A DNA stretch of 64,000 nucleotides from Lentzea flava (GTDB lineage: Bacteria > Actinomycetota > Actinomycetes > Mycobacteriales > Pseudonocardiaceae). The notes under the pieces are model-generated. The model saw nothing but the letters and a program-made list of their open reading frames with translations. It did not search any database and was not told where the DNA came from. Positions 1-8,186 of this stretch are shown one piece after another (the stretch's first letter is position 1; each line of letters begins with the position of its first letter). Location: assembly GCF_014648475.1 (NCBI RefSeq), contig NZ_BMRE01000003.1:62001-126000 (forward strand), read 5' to 3'. The position numbers and the translations under genes are program-made.

Positions 1-462
1 GTGCTGTCGGGTGACTCCAACGGCCACGCGGTGCGCGCGTTGCTGGAGCTGATCGGGGTCGACGGGGAGCTGAAGCTGGTCGCGCTGGCCAGGCGGATCG
101 ACGGCGGCGACTCGCAGACGTTCGCGGCCACCGAACCCTGGCAGAAGCTGCTGCCGCAGAACGAATGGGTGTTCCTCGCGGCCACCTTCGACTTCGACAC
201 CGGCGCCATGGCGTTGTACCGCAACGGAAAGCCGCTGGCGGGCAAGTACGTCGTGGCGGGTGATCCGTGGAAGCTCGAAGGTGAACCGGAACCGGATCTG
301 GCGTCGGCCACGGACCCGCGCGGGATCAAGATCGGCGGCAGCTACCCGCAGAACACCCGCGAGGGCAACGCCTGCAACTGCCGGATGGACAGCCTGATGT
401 TCCTCGACCGCGTCGCGAAGCCGTGGGAGGTGCACCTGCAGTACCACTGGATGAAGGGCTGA
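1..462 (+). CDS. LamG/concanavalin-like jellyroll protein, C-terminal part
   Basis: The frame is open from the first base, so the true start is probably outside the window and only the last 153 residues are seen. The sequence shows the alternating strand pattern of a LamG-like beta-sandwich: 'EWVFLAATFDFDTGAMALYRNG' region (residues ~58-79), then 'IKIGG' and a closing 'MDSLMFLDRVAKPWEV' strand near the end. Such domains bind carbohydrate or protein ligands outside the cell. Assignment to the LamG clan is by pattern; the function of the whole protein cannot be judged from this piece. A strong hairpin follows 8 bases after the stop. Confidence 0.6.
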   Translation: MLSGDSNGHAVRALLELIGVDGELKLVALARRIDGGDSQTFAATEPWQKLLPQNEWVFLAATFDFDTGAMALYRNGKPLAGKYVVAGDPWKLEGEPEPDLASATDPRGIKIGGSYPQNTREGNACNCRMDSLMFLDRVAKPWEVHLQYHWMKG

Positions 463-469
463 CGGCTAC

Positions 470-520
470 CGATGAACGGCGCATTTGTGCACCTCAGGTG
501 GACAAATGCGCCGTTCATCG
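470..520. terminator. 51-nt near-perfect palindrome, probable terminator hairpin
   Basis: Bases 470-494 pair with 496-520 around base 495; 24 of 25 pairs are Watson-Crick, the one mismatch being 489/501. It starts 8 bases after the LamG gene stop and ends 16 bases before the next gene. There is no U-tract, as is common for actinobacterial hairpin terminators. The length and perfection also fit a dispersed intergenic repeat. Confidence 0.65.
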
Positions 521-536
521 CTCACTCCGGCGGGTG

Positions 537-1046
537 ATGATCAGGGTCACTACGCTGGCGGGTGTGGCGGGAGAGAAGAAGCGTGCGGGGCTGCCCCGCT
601 GGGCGGGCCCGTTCTACCTGGCCGCCGGCGTGATCACGCTGGTCTGGGCGGGCGTGCTGTTCAACGACTTCCTGAACGCGCCGTCCCGCTGCCCGGACAC
701 CAGGCTGCGCTGCGGGGCGTTCCTGACCACCTCGCTGCGCCAGTACACGATCTCCTGGGTCGTGTTCGACGTAGCGCTCGCGGTGATGCTGGTCGTCACC
801 GGCTGGCTGGCCCTGCGGCGACGGGACCACGTGCAGCTGCCCGCCGCGGTGACGGGCGCGTTGCTGTTCGTGGACGCGTGGTTCGACACGATGTCGAGCC
901 CGCGCCGCGACCGCCCGCTCGCCTGGGCCCAGGCGCTGTTCGTCGAGCTGCCGCTCGGCGTGCTGTGCCTGTGGATCGCCGGGCGGGCGGAACGCGTCCG
1001 CAGGGAACGGCTCGCCGACGCGTTGCGGCGCCTGGAGGAGTCCTGA
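537..1046 (+). CDS. four-helix membrane protein of unknown function
   Basis: A 169-residue protein with about four hydrophobic segments (near residues 22-42, 75-96, 104-120 and 131-150) and a basic C-terminal tail, so it is an integral membrane protein. A pair of cysteines in the first outside loop (SRCPDTRLRCG) could form a disulfide. The ATG at 537 lies just after the hairpin; a GTG at 564 would give a slightly shorter product and cannot be excluded. No family was recognised and there is no operon partner: the next gene converges on it. Confidence 0.6.
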   Translation: MIRVTTLAGVAGEKKRAGLPRWAGPFYLAAGVITLVWAGVLFNDFLNAPSRCPDTRLRCGAFLTTSLRQYTISWVVFDVALAVMLVVTGWLALRRRDHVQLPAAVTGALLFVDAWFDTMSSPRRDRPLAWAQALFVELPLGVLCLWIAGRAERVRRERLADALRRLEES

Positions 1047-1051
1047 GGCCG

Positions 1052-1564
1052 TCAGCTCAGGGGGATCTCGAAGTGCACCACGCCGTCGTCCTCTTCCCAG
1101 AGCTCCTTGCCGAGCGTGCGCCACAGGTCGAGCGCTCCCGGCGAGTGCCGGTAGGTGTGCAGGTACACCGAGCGGTACCGGCCGTCCTGCCGGGCGAAGT
1201 CCAGCAGCTCGGCGACCATCCGGCCGGCCAGCCCGCGCCTGCGGTGTTCCGGCCGCACGTACACCCGCCGCAGCTGAGCCGTCTCACCGTCGGGATAGCG
1301 GTCGGCGAGCCACTGCGGGTGCCGTGGGCCCCGTGAGTCCAACGCGCCGGTGCCGACGACCGCGCCGTCCTCCTCGTCGTACGCGACGAGGAGGACATGG
1401 CGGTCAGGGCCGAGGTAGAACCCCTCGACGTCGATGACGTCCTCGTGCCACCGCGGCACGTACCCCGTCCCGAAGTCGCGGTAGAGGGCGTCGAGCATCA
1501 CCGCTCGTGCCTCGCCGAGGTCGTCCCGCGTCGCCACCCTGATGCCATACGAATGCACTTGCAC
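1052..1564 (-). CDS. GNAT-family N-acetyltransferase
   Basis: A 170-residue single-domain acetyltransferase expected to move the acetyl group of acetyl-CoA to an amine. The GNAT core is visible: a beta strand 'VVGTGAL', then motif A with 'QLRRVYVRPEHRRRGLAG', whose R-R-R-G-L-A-G part is the pyrophosphate-binding loop (Q/R-x-x-G-x-G/A). This is followed by a helix and motif B around 'SVYLHTYRHSPGALDLWRTLG'. Length is normal for a one-domain GNAT. The substrate cannot be told. It converges on the small membrane protein gene, five bases apart. Confidence 0.85.
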   Translation of the reverse strand: MQVHSYGIRVATRDDLGEARAVMLDALYRDFGTGYVPRWHEDVIDVEGFYLGPDRHVLLVAYDEEDGAVVGTGALDSRGPRHPQWLADRYPDGETAQLRRVYVRPEHRRRGLAGRMVAELLDFARQDGRYRSVYLHTYRHSPGALDLWRTLGKELWEEDDGVVHFEIPLS

Positions 1565-1582
1565 ATCGTAGGCATCAAGCTT

Positions 1583-2758
1583 TCAGAGCGTGCCGAGCCG
1601 GACCGCCTTCGCCATCGCCTCGAAGCCGGAGTCACCGGGGTGCAGGTGGTCGCCCTGGTCGTAGTCGGGCCGGATCCGCTGCGGGTCGGCGGGATCGCGG
1701 ATCACCTCGTCGAAGTCCACCACGGCGTCGAAGTCCGTGCTGCCGCGGATGAACGCGTTCACCGCCTGCCGCACCGCCTCCAGCTCCTCGGTGTAGCTGT
1801 ACCAGCCCTTGAACGGCGTGATGGTCGCGCCGATCACCCGCAGGCCGCGGTCGTGCGAGCGCTGGGCGATCTGCTTCAGCGCGGCGATGATCTTGGCCGG
1901 GTCGGTCTCGTGCGGGGTCTGCTGGATGTCGTTGATGCCCTCGAAGACGATGACCGTGCGCACGCCGGACTGGGTGAGCACGTCGCGGTTCAGGCGGGCC
2001 AGTGCGTTGGGGCCGGACGAGCCGCCGTCGAGGAGGAGGCGGTTGCCGCTGATGCCCGCGTTCAGCACACCCAGGCGGGTGTTGACGCGGTCGGCGAGCT
2101 GGTCGGGCCAGCGGAGGTTGGCGCCCCAGGTCGAGTTGGCGCCGTCGGTGATCGAGTCGCCGAGGGCCACGACGCTCCCGCGCAGGGTCGAGGTGCGGAC
2201 GTCCACGCCGGAGACGTAGTGCCAGGACGTGGTGCGCTCGCGGAAGGCCGCGGCGGACTCGTCGGCCGTGTGGTTGCCGTCGCGGGTGAAGTAGGAGTTC
2301 TGCATCGTCAGCTGGTGGTGGGTCACCGGGCCGCCCGGAGCCGGGGTGAACACGCTGACCAGCAGGTCTGAGTCGGCGGGGACGGTCAGGGCGACGCCGT
2401 CGCTGATCACGTCCGCGCCGGGCGGGACGGTGATCGACTGCGAGCCGCCGAACGTCAGGGTGCGCATCGTGCCCGGCAACGCCAGGGGTGTGTCCGGACC
2501 GGCCGCGCGGGCCACCGTCACCTGGCCGAACTGGATCGGCGTGCGGCCGTAGGCGTTGGAGAGGCGGACCCGGATCTCCTTGCCGCCCGCGCTGACGTGC
2601 ACGATGTTGCGCACGGAGAAGTTCGGGTAGCCGTTCTCGGTTCCGGGGACTGCCGACGACGGTGCTGTCGCCCACGTTCCGACCCATCTGGGCGGTGCGG
2701 CCCCCGCGGGAGCGGCTGCCGCCACCAACAACGCCACTGCCAGCAGAAAGCGTGTCAT
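1583..2758 (-). CDS. secreted SGNH/GDSL-family esterase
   Basis: A 391-residue secreted hydrolase. Residues 1-20 form a signal peptide ending ...APAGA. An N-terminal beta-rich domain precedes the SGNH hydrolase domain. Block I is 'VVALGDSITDG' with the nucleophilic serine, the glycine block is 'GISGNRLL', block III is 'FEGINDI', and block V is 'DQGDHLHP' with the catalytic Asp/His pair. The order is typical of actinobacterial lipase/esterase or carbohydrate-esterase members of this clan. The substrate (acylglycerol, polysaccharide acetyl groups or other) is not determined by sequence. Confidence 0.88.
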   Translation of the reverse strand: MTRFLLAVALLVAAAAPAGAAPPRWVGTWATAPSSAVPGTENGYPNFSVRNIVHVSAGGKEIRVRLSNAYGRTPIQFGQVTVARAAGPDTPLALPGTMRTLTFGGSQSITVPPGADVISDGVALTVPADSDLLVSVFTPAPGGPVTHHQLTMQNSYFTRDGNHTADESAAAFRERTTSWHYVSGVDVRTSTLRGSVVALGDSITDGANSTWGANLRWPDQLADRVNTRLGVLNAGISGNRLLLDGGSSGPNALARLNRDVLTQSGVRTVIVFEGINDIQQTPHETDPAKIIAALKQIAQRSHDRGLRVIGATITPFKGWYSYTEELEAVRQAVNAFIRGSTDFDAVVDFDEVIRDPADPQRIRPDYDQGDHLHPGDSGFEAMAKAVRLGTL

Positions 2759-2825
2759 GCACTCGACCTTGGCAGCGCTCTCGCCGGGGCGGTAGCCGCC
2801 GATCTCCGGAACTATCCTGGGACGC

Positions 2826-3356
2826 GTGTGGAACGGGGCTGAGTACCAGCGCAGGTTCGACTCGCTCGCCGAGTCGGGGATGGACGTGCACGGCGAGGCG
2901 GCGTTCGTGCGTGCCTACGCGCCGAAGACCGTGCTGGACGCGGGCTGCGGCACCGGGCGGGTGGCGATCGAACTGGCGCGGCACGGCATCGAGGTCGTCG
3001 GCGCGGACCGGGACCCCTCGATGCTCGCGCACGCGCGGCAGACCGCACCCGGTCTCACGTGGGTGCGGTCCGACCTGGCCGAACTCGATCTCGGGCGTAC
3101 CTTCGACGTCGTCGTGATGGCGGGCAACGTGCCGTTGTTCACCGAACCCGGCACCCAGGACAAGCTCGTCGCGGGCGTCGCGAAGCACGTCGGGAACCTG
3201 CTGATCGCCGGGTTCAGCCTCGACCGCGGGTACACGGCCGAGGAGTACGACGAGCACTGCGCGCTGGCCGGGCTGACGCTCGTCGAGCGGTTCGCTACCT
3301 GGGACCGCGAGGAGTTCCGCGGCGGGAACTACGCGGTGTCCGTGCACGCGCTCTGA
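2826..3356 (+). CDS. class I SAM-dependent methyltransferase
   Basis: A 176-residue methyltransferase with the motif I loop 'VLDAGCGTGRVAIELA' (SAM binding), an acidic residue ending strand 2 ('VVGADRD') and motif II/III 'FDVVVMAGNV'. The GTG start at 2826 gives the usual short N-terminal helix before motif I. The protein is compact, with no extra substrate-recognition domain visible. It is divergent from the esterase gene (67 bases apart) and converges on the amylase gene with two bases between stops. The substrate is unknown. Confidence 0.8.
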   Translation: MWNGAEYQRRFDSLAESGMDVHGEAAFVRAYAPKTVLDAGCGTGRVAIELARHGIEVVGADRDPSMLAHARQTAPGLTWVRSDLAELDLGRTFDVVVMAGNVPLFTEPGTQDKLVAGVAKHVGNLLIAGFSLDRGYTAEEYDEHCALAGLTLVERFATWDREEFRGGNYAVSVHAL

Positions 3357-3358
3357 GG

Positions 3359-4723
3359 TCAGGCCCTCGCGTTGACGTGCAGCGCGAGCGCGGTTCCGGC
3401 TCCGAGCGTGGCGGTGAACCTGCCGGAGGAGTCGACGGTGACGCGGACGCAGCCGTTCTCCTGGACGTTGCAGTAGGTTCCGGCGGGTAGCGCGGTCTGG
3501 AACGTGTGCGTCACCGGGAAGGTCTCCCGGTTGATCGCGACGAATCCCTTGCCGCCGCGGCCGAACGCGATCGCGTCGTAGCCGTTGTCCCACCAGTTGT
3601 TCACGTCGGTGCCGGCGACGGTGTTGCGGAAGGCGACCATGTTCGCGATCTGGGTCCACAGGTGCTGGCACTTCCAGCCGCTGAAGCAGACCGAGTTGCC
3701 GGGCGCGCCCGCGTCTTTGTCGGTGAACTCGTAGCCCGAGTACACCTGGGGCGCGCCGTAGTTCCAGGCGAGCATGAACACGTTGGCCAGCGTGTAGGTG
3801 GAACCGTCCTTGTAGGACAGTGTGGAGCCGTTGCGCTCGGTGTCCCAGTTGTCCACGAACGGCCTGGCCTGGCCGCTGGACAGGAAGCCCCACGACTGGC
3901 CGAACGTGCGCAGGTACGCGAGGTTCTCGTTCTGGAAGATCCGCTTGAGGTCGTAGGCGTAGCGGAACTCGTCCACGTCACCGGACCCGGTGTACTCGCC
4001 GGGCTGCACCGCCTCACCGGCGCCGTAGATGACCTCGTGCACCCAGAACACGTTCGGGTTGCTCAGCTTGGCCTTGATGGCGGAGAGGTCGGCGGCGGCG
4101 ATGTGCTTGGCGGCGTCGACGCGGAACCCGTCCACTCCCATGGCGATGAGCCGGTTGAGATACCCGGCGATCGCGCCGCGCACGTAGTCGCTGCCGGTGT
4201 CCAGATCGGACAGGTTGACGAGCTCGCAGTTCTGGACGTTGGAACGGTCCTGGTAGTTGCTGATCGCCGTGCGGCAGGAGTGGAAGTCCCAGTCGCTGTA
4301 CACACCGGGGTAGTTGTACTTCGAGTAGCCCGATCCGCCGGTGCCGGTGCCCGCTCCCGCGCTCATGTGGTTGATCACGGCGTCGGCGATCACCTTGACG
4401 CCCGCGTTGTGGCATGTCGTGATCATGTTGCGGAACGCGGCCTCGTCGCCGAGGCGTCCGGCGATCCGGTAGCTGACCGGCTGGTAGGAGGTCCACCACT
4501 GCGGACCCTGGACGTGCTCGGTGGCAGGTGACACCTCCACGTAGCCGTAGCCCTTGGGGCCCAGAACGGTGGTGCACTCCGACGCCACACGGGCGAACGG
4601 CCATTGGAACAGGGTGACGGTGACGTCCTTGTTGCCCGGCGGGGCCGCAAAACCTTGCACCGGTGTGCACACGGCGGCGGCCAGCACGGCCGTCAGCAGG
4701 ACGCGAAGAGCAGAGGAAACCAC
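3359..4723 (-). CDS. secreted alpha-amylase (GH13)
   Basis: A 454-residue extracellular endo-alpha-1,4-glucanase of starch. The GTG at 4723 is chosen because AAGGAG lies five bases upstream and a signal peptide follows directly; the open frame continues upstream without support. Conserved GH13 regions are present: 'DAVINH' (residues 114-119), 'GFRVDAAKH' with nucleophile D203, 'WVHEVI' with acid/base E230, and 'FVDNWD' with D294. The histidine usually before the last aspartate is tryptophan here. No starch-binding module follows the catalytic domain and its small C-terminal beta domain. An operator-like site lies 53 bases upstream of the start. Confidence 0.9.
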   Translation of the reverse strand: MVSSALRVLLTAVLAAAVCTPVQGFAAPPGNKDVTVTLFQWPFARVASECTTVLGPKGYGYVEVSPATEHVQGPQWWTSYQPVSYRIAGRLGDEAAFRNMITTCHNAGVKVIADAVINHMSAGAGTGTGGSGYSKYNYPGVYSDWDFHSCRTAISNYQDRSNVQNCELVNLSDLDTGSDYVRGAIAGYLNRLIAMGVDGFRVDAAKHIAAADLSAIKAKLSNPNVFWVHEVIYGAGEAVQPGEYTGSGDVDEFRYAYDLKRIFQNENLAYLRTFGQSWGFLSSGQARPFVDNWDTERNGSTLSYKDGSTYTLANVFMLAWNYGAPQVYSGYEFTDKDAGAPGNSVCFSGWKCQHLWTQIANMVAFRNTVAGTDVNNWWDNGYDAIAFGRGGKGFVAINRETFPVTHTFQTALPAGTYCNVQENGCVRVTVDSSGRFTATLGAGTALALHVNARA

Positions 4724-4775
4724 GATGTCTCCTTGCAGCAGGGGTAGTTCACCCGTTCGTACCAGCCGTCGCTCG

Positions 4776-4787
4776 TACCGGGAAGCG
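4776..4787 (-). promoter_or_regulatory. candidate sugar-repressor site upstream of amylase
   Basis: The 12 bases TACCGGGAAGCG recur identically at 52008-52019, upstream of the sugar-binding lipoprotein gene. On the minus strand the site reads CGCTTCCCGGTA next to TTGCAA, resembling one half of a LacI-family (CRE-like) operator. Co-regulation of both genes by one regulator is inference. Confidence 0.35.
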
Positions 4788-4907
4788 TTGCAAGAACTTT
4801 CGCGCCGAATTCGTCCGCAGGGCGTACGGCTGGAGTCCGTCGTGGACTTTCCTCGCCGTTGTGCGGACCGGCCGCGGCGCCCATACGGTCGTTGCAGGAG
4901 GTCGGTG

Positions 4908-5234
4908 ATGCGAAGCCAGTACGAGTACCTGGCGGTGCTGGGCGTGTGTCTGCTCATCACGATGCCGCTGGAGTGGATGGGCAGGGGCGTGTACCGGCGC
5001 GGGCCCGAGCTGGCGCGGGCGGTGACACCGGTGCTGCTCGTGCTCGTGGTGTGGGACGTCGTCGCGATCCTGCGCGGGCACTGGAGCTTCCACCCGGAGG
5101 CGACGACGGGCGTGACGATCGGCGGCGTGCTGCCGATCGAGGAGGTGCTGTTCTTCCTGGCCATCCCGATCTGCGCACTGCTGACCTACGAGGCCGTGCA
5201 GGAACGCTCAGAACGTTGGTTGCCGAATGGTTGA
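4908..5234 (+). CDS. crtYc: lycopene cyclase subunit CrtYc
   Basis: A 108-residue membrane protein with about three hydrophobic helices. It carries the signature '[10 protein letters not shown]' (P-x-E-E), typical of the first half of heterodimeric actinobacterial lycopene cyclases. With CrtYd it closes the ends of lycopene to beta-rings. ATG 4908 is preceded by AGGAGG, seven bases away. The gene overlaps crtYd by eight bases, so the two halves are probably made in equal amounts by coupled translation. It opens the plus-strand unit crtYc-crtYd-methyltransferase-crtU. Confidence 0.88.
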   Translation: MRSQYEYLAVLGVCLLITMPLEWMGRGVYRRGPELARAVTPVLLVLVVWDVVAILRGHWSFHPEATTGVTIGGVLPIEEVLFFLAIPICALLTYEAVQERSERWLPNG

Positions 5235-5538
5235 GGAATACCTGCTCGCCGCGTCGGCCGCGGCTGTCGTGGTGGTCCTGCTCGAGTTGTGCCTGCTGCG
5301 GACCGGGTTGTTCAAGCGGCCCGCGTACTGGATCACGATGGTGATCGTGCTCGGGTTCCAGGTGCTCGTGGACGGGTGGCTGACGAAGCTCGACGCGCCG
5401 GTCGTCATGTACGCGGACTGGGCCATCAGCGGGGTGCGCGCGCCGTGGGACATCCCCGTCGAGGACTTCCTGTACGGCTTCGCCATGGTCACCGCCGTGT
5501 TGCTGCTGTGGGAGCGGGGAGCACGTGAACAAGCTTGA
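5227..5538 (+). CDS. crtYd: lycopene cyclase subunit CrtYd
   Basis: A 103-residue membrane protein with three hydrophobic segments and the second half-cyclase motif 'DIPVEDFLYGF', homologous in layout to the P-x-E-E motif of CrtYc. The two proteins act as one integral-membrane cyclase that turns lycopene into beta- or gamma-carotene. Its start overlaps the end of crtYc, and its own end overlaps the methyltransferase start by 14 bases, so this is a tightly coupled operon. A heterodimeric cyclase of this kind is known from Brevibacterium and mycobacteria. Confidence 0.88.
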   Translation: MVEEYLLAASAAAVVVVLLELCLLRTGLFKRPAYWITMVIVLGFQVLVDGWLTKLDAPVVMYADWAISGVRAPWDIPVEDFLYGFAMVTAVLLLWERGAREQA

Positions 5539-6202
5539 GGTGCCGAGGAAGTTCGACCGGGCCGCGCGCGGGTACGACCTGCTCGTCGGGCTGAATCCCG
5601 GTTACCACCAGGCGTTGCGCCGGTCGGCGCGCGCGCTCGGGCTGAGACCCGGCATGAGGGTGCTCGATCTCGGCTGCGGCACCGGCGCCTCGACCGCCGC
5701 GCTGCTGGCCACCGTGCCCTGCCTGGAGGTCGTGGCGGTGGACGCGTCGGAGGGCATGCTGGCGCGGGCGCGGCAGAAGCGCTGGCCCCCGACCGTCCGC
5801 TTCGTGCACAGCCGTGCCGAGGACGTGGACGAGGGCCGGTTCGACGCGGTGTTCGCCGCCTATCTGGTGCGCAACCTGCCCGACCCGGACGCCACCCTGC
5901 GGCACGTGCGCGGGCTGTTGAAACCCGGTGCGCCGCTGGTGCTGCACGAGTACTCGGTGCGGGACTCGTGGCTGCGCACGGCGCTGTGGACGCTGCTGTG
6001 CGGTGTGATCGTCCCGGTCGGCTGGCTCGTGACCGGCGACCGGTCGCTCTACACCTACCTGTGGCGCAGCGTGATGGACTTCGACGGTGCCGGCGCTTTG
6101 CGGGACCGGTTGCGGCGCAACGGTTTCGTCGGCGTGCGCAGCGCGCCGGTGCCAGGTCTGCAACTCGGTGTCGTGCACACTTTCCTCGGCCGGGAGCGGT
6201 AG
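5525..6202 (+). CDS. carotenoid-cluster SAM methyltransferase (CrtT-like)
   Basis: A 225-residue class I methyltransferase with motif I 'VLDLGCGTGASTAAL', motif II 'VVAVDAS', and UbiE/COQ5-like helices ('YLVRNLPDPD'). A hydrophobic stretch around residues 150-170 (WTLLCGVIVPVGWLV) suggests membrane contact, fitting a lipophilic substrate. It lies between crtYd and crtU with overlaps on both sides, so a role in carotenoid tailoring is likely. Methyltransferases called CrtT occur next to crtU in Streptomyces isorenieratene clusters, but the methylated compound is not established here. Confidence 0.7.
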   Translation: MNKLEVPRKFDRAARGYDLLVGLNPGYHQALRRSARALGLRPGMRVLDLGCGTGASTAALLATVPCLEVVAVDASEGMLARARQKRWPPTVRFVHSRAEDVDEGRFDAVFAAYLVRNLPDPDATLRHVRGLLKPGAPLVLHEYSVRDSWLRTALWTLLCGVIVPVGWLVTGDRSLYTYLWRSVMDFDGAGALRDRLRRNGFVGVRSAPVPGLQLGVVHTFLGRER

Positions 6203-7728
6203 TGACGAGAGATCCCAGGGCGGTGCGGATCCCCGCACCCGCCGGACGAGCGCAGTTCTCGGGAGACGCACCCGTGGTCGTCGTGGTCGGCGGCGGTGTC
6301 GCGGGCCTCGCGGCGGCCACACCGCTCGCCGAACGCGGGGCACGGGTCGTGCTGTGCGAACGCGAGCACTACCTCGGCGGCCGCGTCGGCGGCTGGAGCA
6401 CCCGGCTCGCGGACGGCAGCGAGGTCACCATGACCCGCGGCTTCCACGCGTTCTTCCGCCAGTACTACAACCTGCGGGCGCTGCTGCGCCGGGCGGACCC
6501 GTCCGGCCGCGCGCTGACCGCCCTGCCGGACTACCCGCTGTGGCACGCCTCCGGGCACCGCGACTCCTTCGCCGGCCTGCCGACCGCCGTGCCCCGCAAC
6601 GCGCTGGCGTTCCTGCGCCGCAGCCCCACCTTCCGCTGGCGCGACCTCCCCGAGGTCGACGCACGCGCCGCACTGTCGCTTTTGGACGTGTCGGTGCCGC
6701 GCGTGTACGACGAACTCGACGGCATCGACGCCGCCGCGTACCTGCAAAGCCTGCGGTTCCCCCGCCCCGCGCACGCCCTCGCGTTCGAGGTGTTCTCGCG
6801 CAGCTTCTTCGCCCACCCCAGCCGGATGTCGGCGGCCGAGCTCGCGGTGATGTTCCACATCTACTTCCTCGGCTCCAGCGAGGGCCTGCTGTTCGACGTG
6901 GCCGCGGACCCGTTCCCGCACGGTCTGTGGGATCCGCTGGCCCGCCACCTCGCCGCGCTGGGCACGACGATCTGCACGGGCGTGGAGGTCAGGTCGATCC
7001 TGCCGGGCACCGAGAAGCGTTTCTCGGTCACGATCGGCAGCGGCGCGATCGAGGCCGACGCCGTGGTGCTGGCAGCGGACGTCCGCGGCCTCCGCGCGAT
7101 CGTCGACGCCTCACCCGGCCTCGCGGACGCGGCGTGGCGGGCCCAGGTCTCCCGGCTGCGGACCGCGCCGAGGTTCCTGGTGTCGCGCTACTGGCTCGAC
7201 CGCCCGGTGGAGCCGGACCGGCCGGGCTTCGTCGGCACCAGCGGGTTCGACCTGCTCGACAACATCAGCGTGCTCGACCACTACGAACACGAGGCACGGG
7301 CGTGGGCGGCCCGCACCGGCGGCTCCGTCGTGGAGCTGCACGGGTACGCCCTTCCGTCCGATGTGGACGAGGAAGACGCGCGGCGGCGGCTGTGGGAGCA
7401 GCTGACCGAGGTGTATCCGGAGACCAAGCGCGCCGGGGTGGTCGACTCGCGGCACGAGCTGCGGGAGGACTGCCCGCTGTTCCCGGCCGGTGGGTACGCG
7501 GACCGGCCCGGTGTGCGCACGCCGGACGAGTTCCTGGTGGTCGCGGGGGATTTGGCGCGGATCGACCTGCCGGTCGCGCTGATGGAACGTGCCGCGACCA
7601 CCGGGTTCGCGGCGGCGAACCGGTTGTTGAGCAGGTGGGGTGTGGCGGGAGTCGAGCTGTGGTCGGTGCCGAGGCAGGGGCGGGTGCCGTTGTTGCGCGC
7701 GGTGGCTCGGCGGTGGAGGACGTTGTGA
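6202..7728 (+). CDS. crtU: CrtU-type carotenoid desaturase/methyl-shift oxidoreductase
   Basis: A 508-residue FAD enzyme. The dinucleotide-binding fold is at residues ~25-55 ('VVVVGGGVAGLAAATPLAERG', then the acidic 'LCERE'), followed by 'GGRVGGW' typical of carotenoid desaturases. CrtU enzymes desaturate beta-rings and shift a methyl group to give aromatic phi-end groups (isorenieratene). The GTG at 6202 shares one base with the previous stop (TAGTG), which decides the start over a long upstream open frame. Length matches CrtU, and neighbours crtYc/crtYd supply its beta-carotene substrate. Confidence 0.8.
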   Translation: MTRDPRAVRIPAPAGRAQFSGDAPVVVVVGGGVAGLAAATPLAERGARVVLCEREHYLGGRVGGWSTRLADGSEVTMTRGFHAFFRQYYNLRALLRRADPSGRALTALPDYPLWHASGHRDSFAGLPTAVPRNALAFLRRSPTFRWRDLPEVDARAALSLLDVSVPRVYDELDGIDAAAYLQSLRFPRPAHALAFEVFSRSFFAHPSRMSAAELAVMFHIYFLGSSEGLLFDVAADPFPHGLWDPLARHLAALGTTICTGVEVRSILPGTEKRFSVTIGSGAIEADAVVLAADVRGLRAIVDASPGLADAAWRAQVSRLRTAPRFLVSRYWLDRPVEPDRPGFVGTSGFDLLDNISVLDHYEHEARAWAARTGGSVVELHGYALPSDVDEEDARRRLWEQLTEVYPETKRAGVVDSRHELREDCPLFPAGGYADRPGVRTPDEFLVVAGDLARIDLPVALMERAATTGFAAANRLLSRWGVAGVELWSVPRQGRVPLLRAVARRWRTL

Positions 7729-7817
7729 GCGTGGTGGGGCGCCTGCGTTCGACCGCGTGTCGGTGGAGAGCGACGTCCGCGTCCAGGTAGCGGCGGTGCC
7801 CGCCCGCGGCGCGCAGG

Positions 7818-8105
7818 TCATGACTCGCGGGCGCGCTCGGCGAGCATGGCCCGCAGCTCGCTCTCGCCCAGACCTCCCCAGATGCCGAACGTCTCGTGCA
7901 CCTCCAGCGCGTGGGAGCGGCACTCCTGCATGACGGGGCATCGCTGGCAGATCGCCTTCGCCGCCGCTTCACGGGCCTCGCGCGCGGCACCGCGTTCGTT
8001 GGGCGTGTGGAAGAAGGCGGAGCTGTTCATGCCTCGGCACAGACCGGACAGCTGCCAGTCCCACGATTCGGTGACCGGTCGCGGCAAGCGGGACAGTTCG
8101 GGCAT
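7818..8105 (-). CDS. WhiB-family iron-sulfur transcriptional regulator
   Basis: A 95-residue WhiB-like protein. Four cysteines are visible: one in 'GLCRGMN' and three in 'ICQRCPVMQEC', the C-x2-C-x5-C arrangement that holds a [4Fe-4S] cluster. The turn 'GIWGGL' and a basic/charged C-terminus complete the family. ATG 8105 has AAGGA eight bases upstream; the open frame upstream of it is not needed. WhiB proteins work as redox- or NO-sensitive partners of the main sigma factor. Its position inside the crt locus suggests, but does not prove, control of pigment genes. Confidence 0.88.
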   Translation of the reverse strand: MPELSRLPRPVTESWDWQLSGLCRGMNSSAFFHTPNERGAAREAREAAAKAICQRCPVMQECRSHALEVHETFGIWGGLGESELRAMLAERARES

Positions 8106-8147
8106 GGCGCACGTCCTTCGGCGAGTCGAACCCACGATGACGTGCCC

Positions 8148-8176
8148 AGCCTAGAATCGATTCAAAATCGTTTCAA
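8148..8176 (-). promoter_or_regulatory. promoter of the whiB-like gene with tandem 11-mer
   Basis: On the minus strand TTGAAA (8171-8176) and TAGGCT (8148-8153) are 17 bases apart, a good housekeeping-type promoter ending about 36 bases before the whiB ATG. The spacer and -35 consist of two nearly identical 11-base units (8155-8165 and 8166-8176, one mismatch), a possible regulator binding site. Confidence 0.6.
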
Positions 8177-8186
8177 CTCGACGCGC

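Noticed and set aside
1632..3893. 753-codon minus-strand frame across esterase, methyltransferase and amylase genes
   Set aside because: It crosses gene borders in a shadow frame and contains only Arg/Pro-rich sequence.
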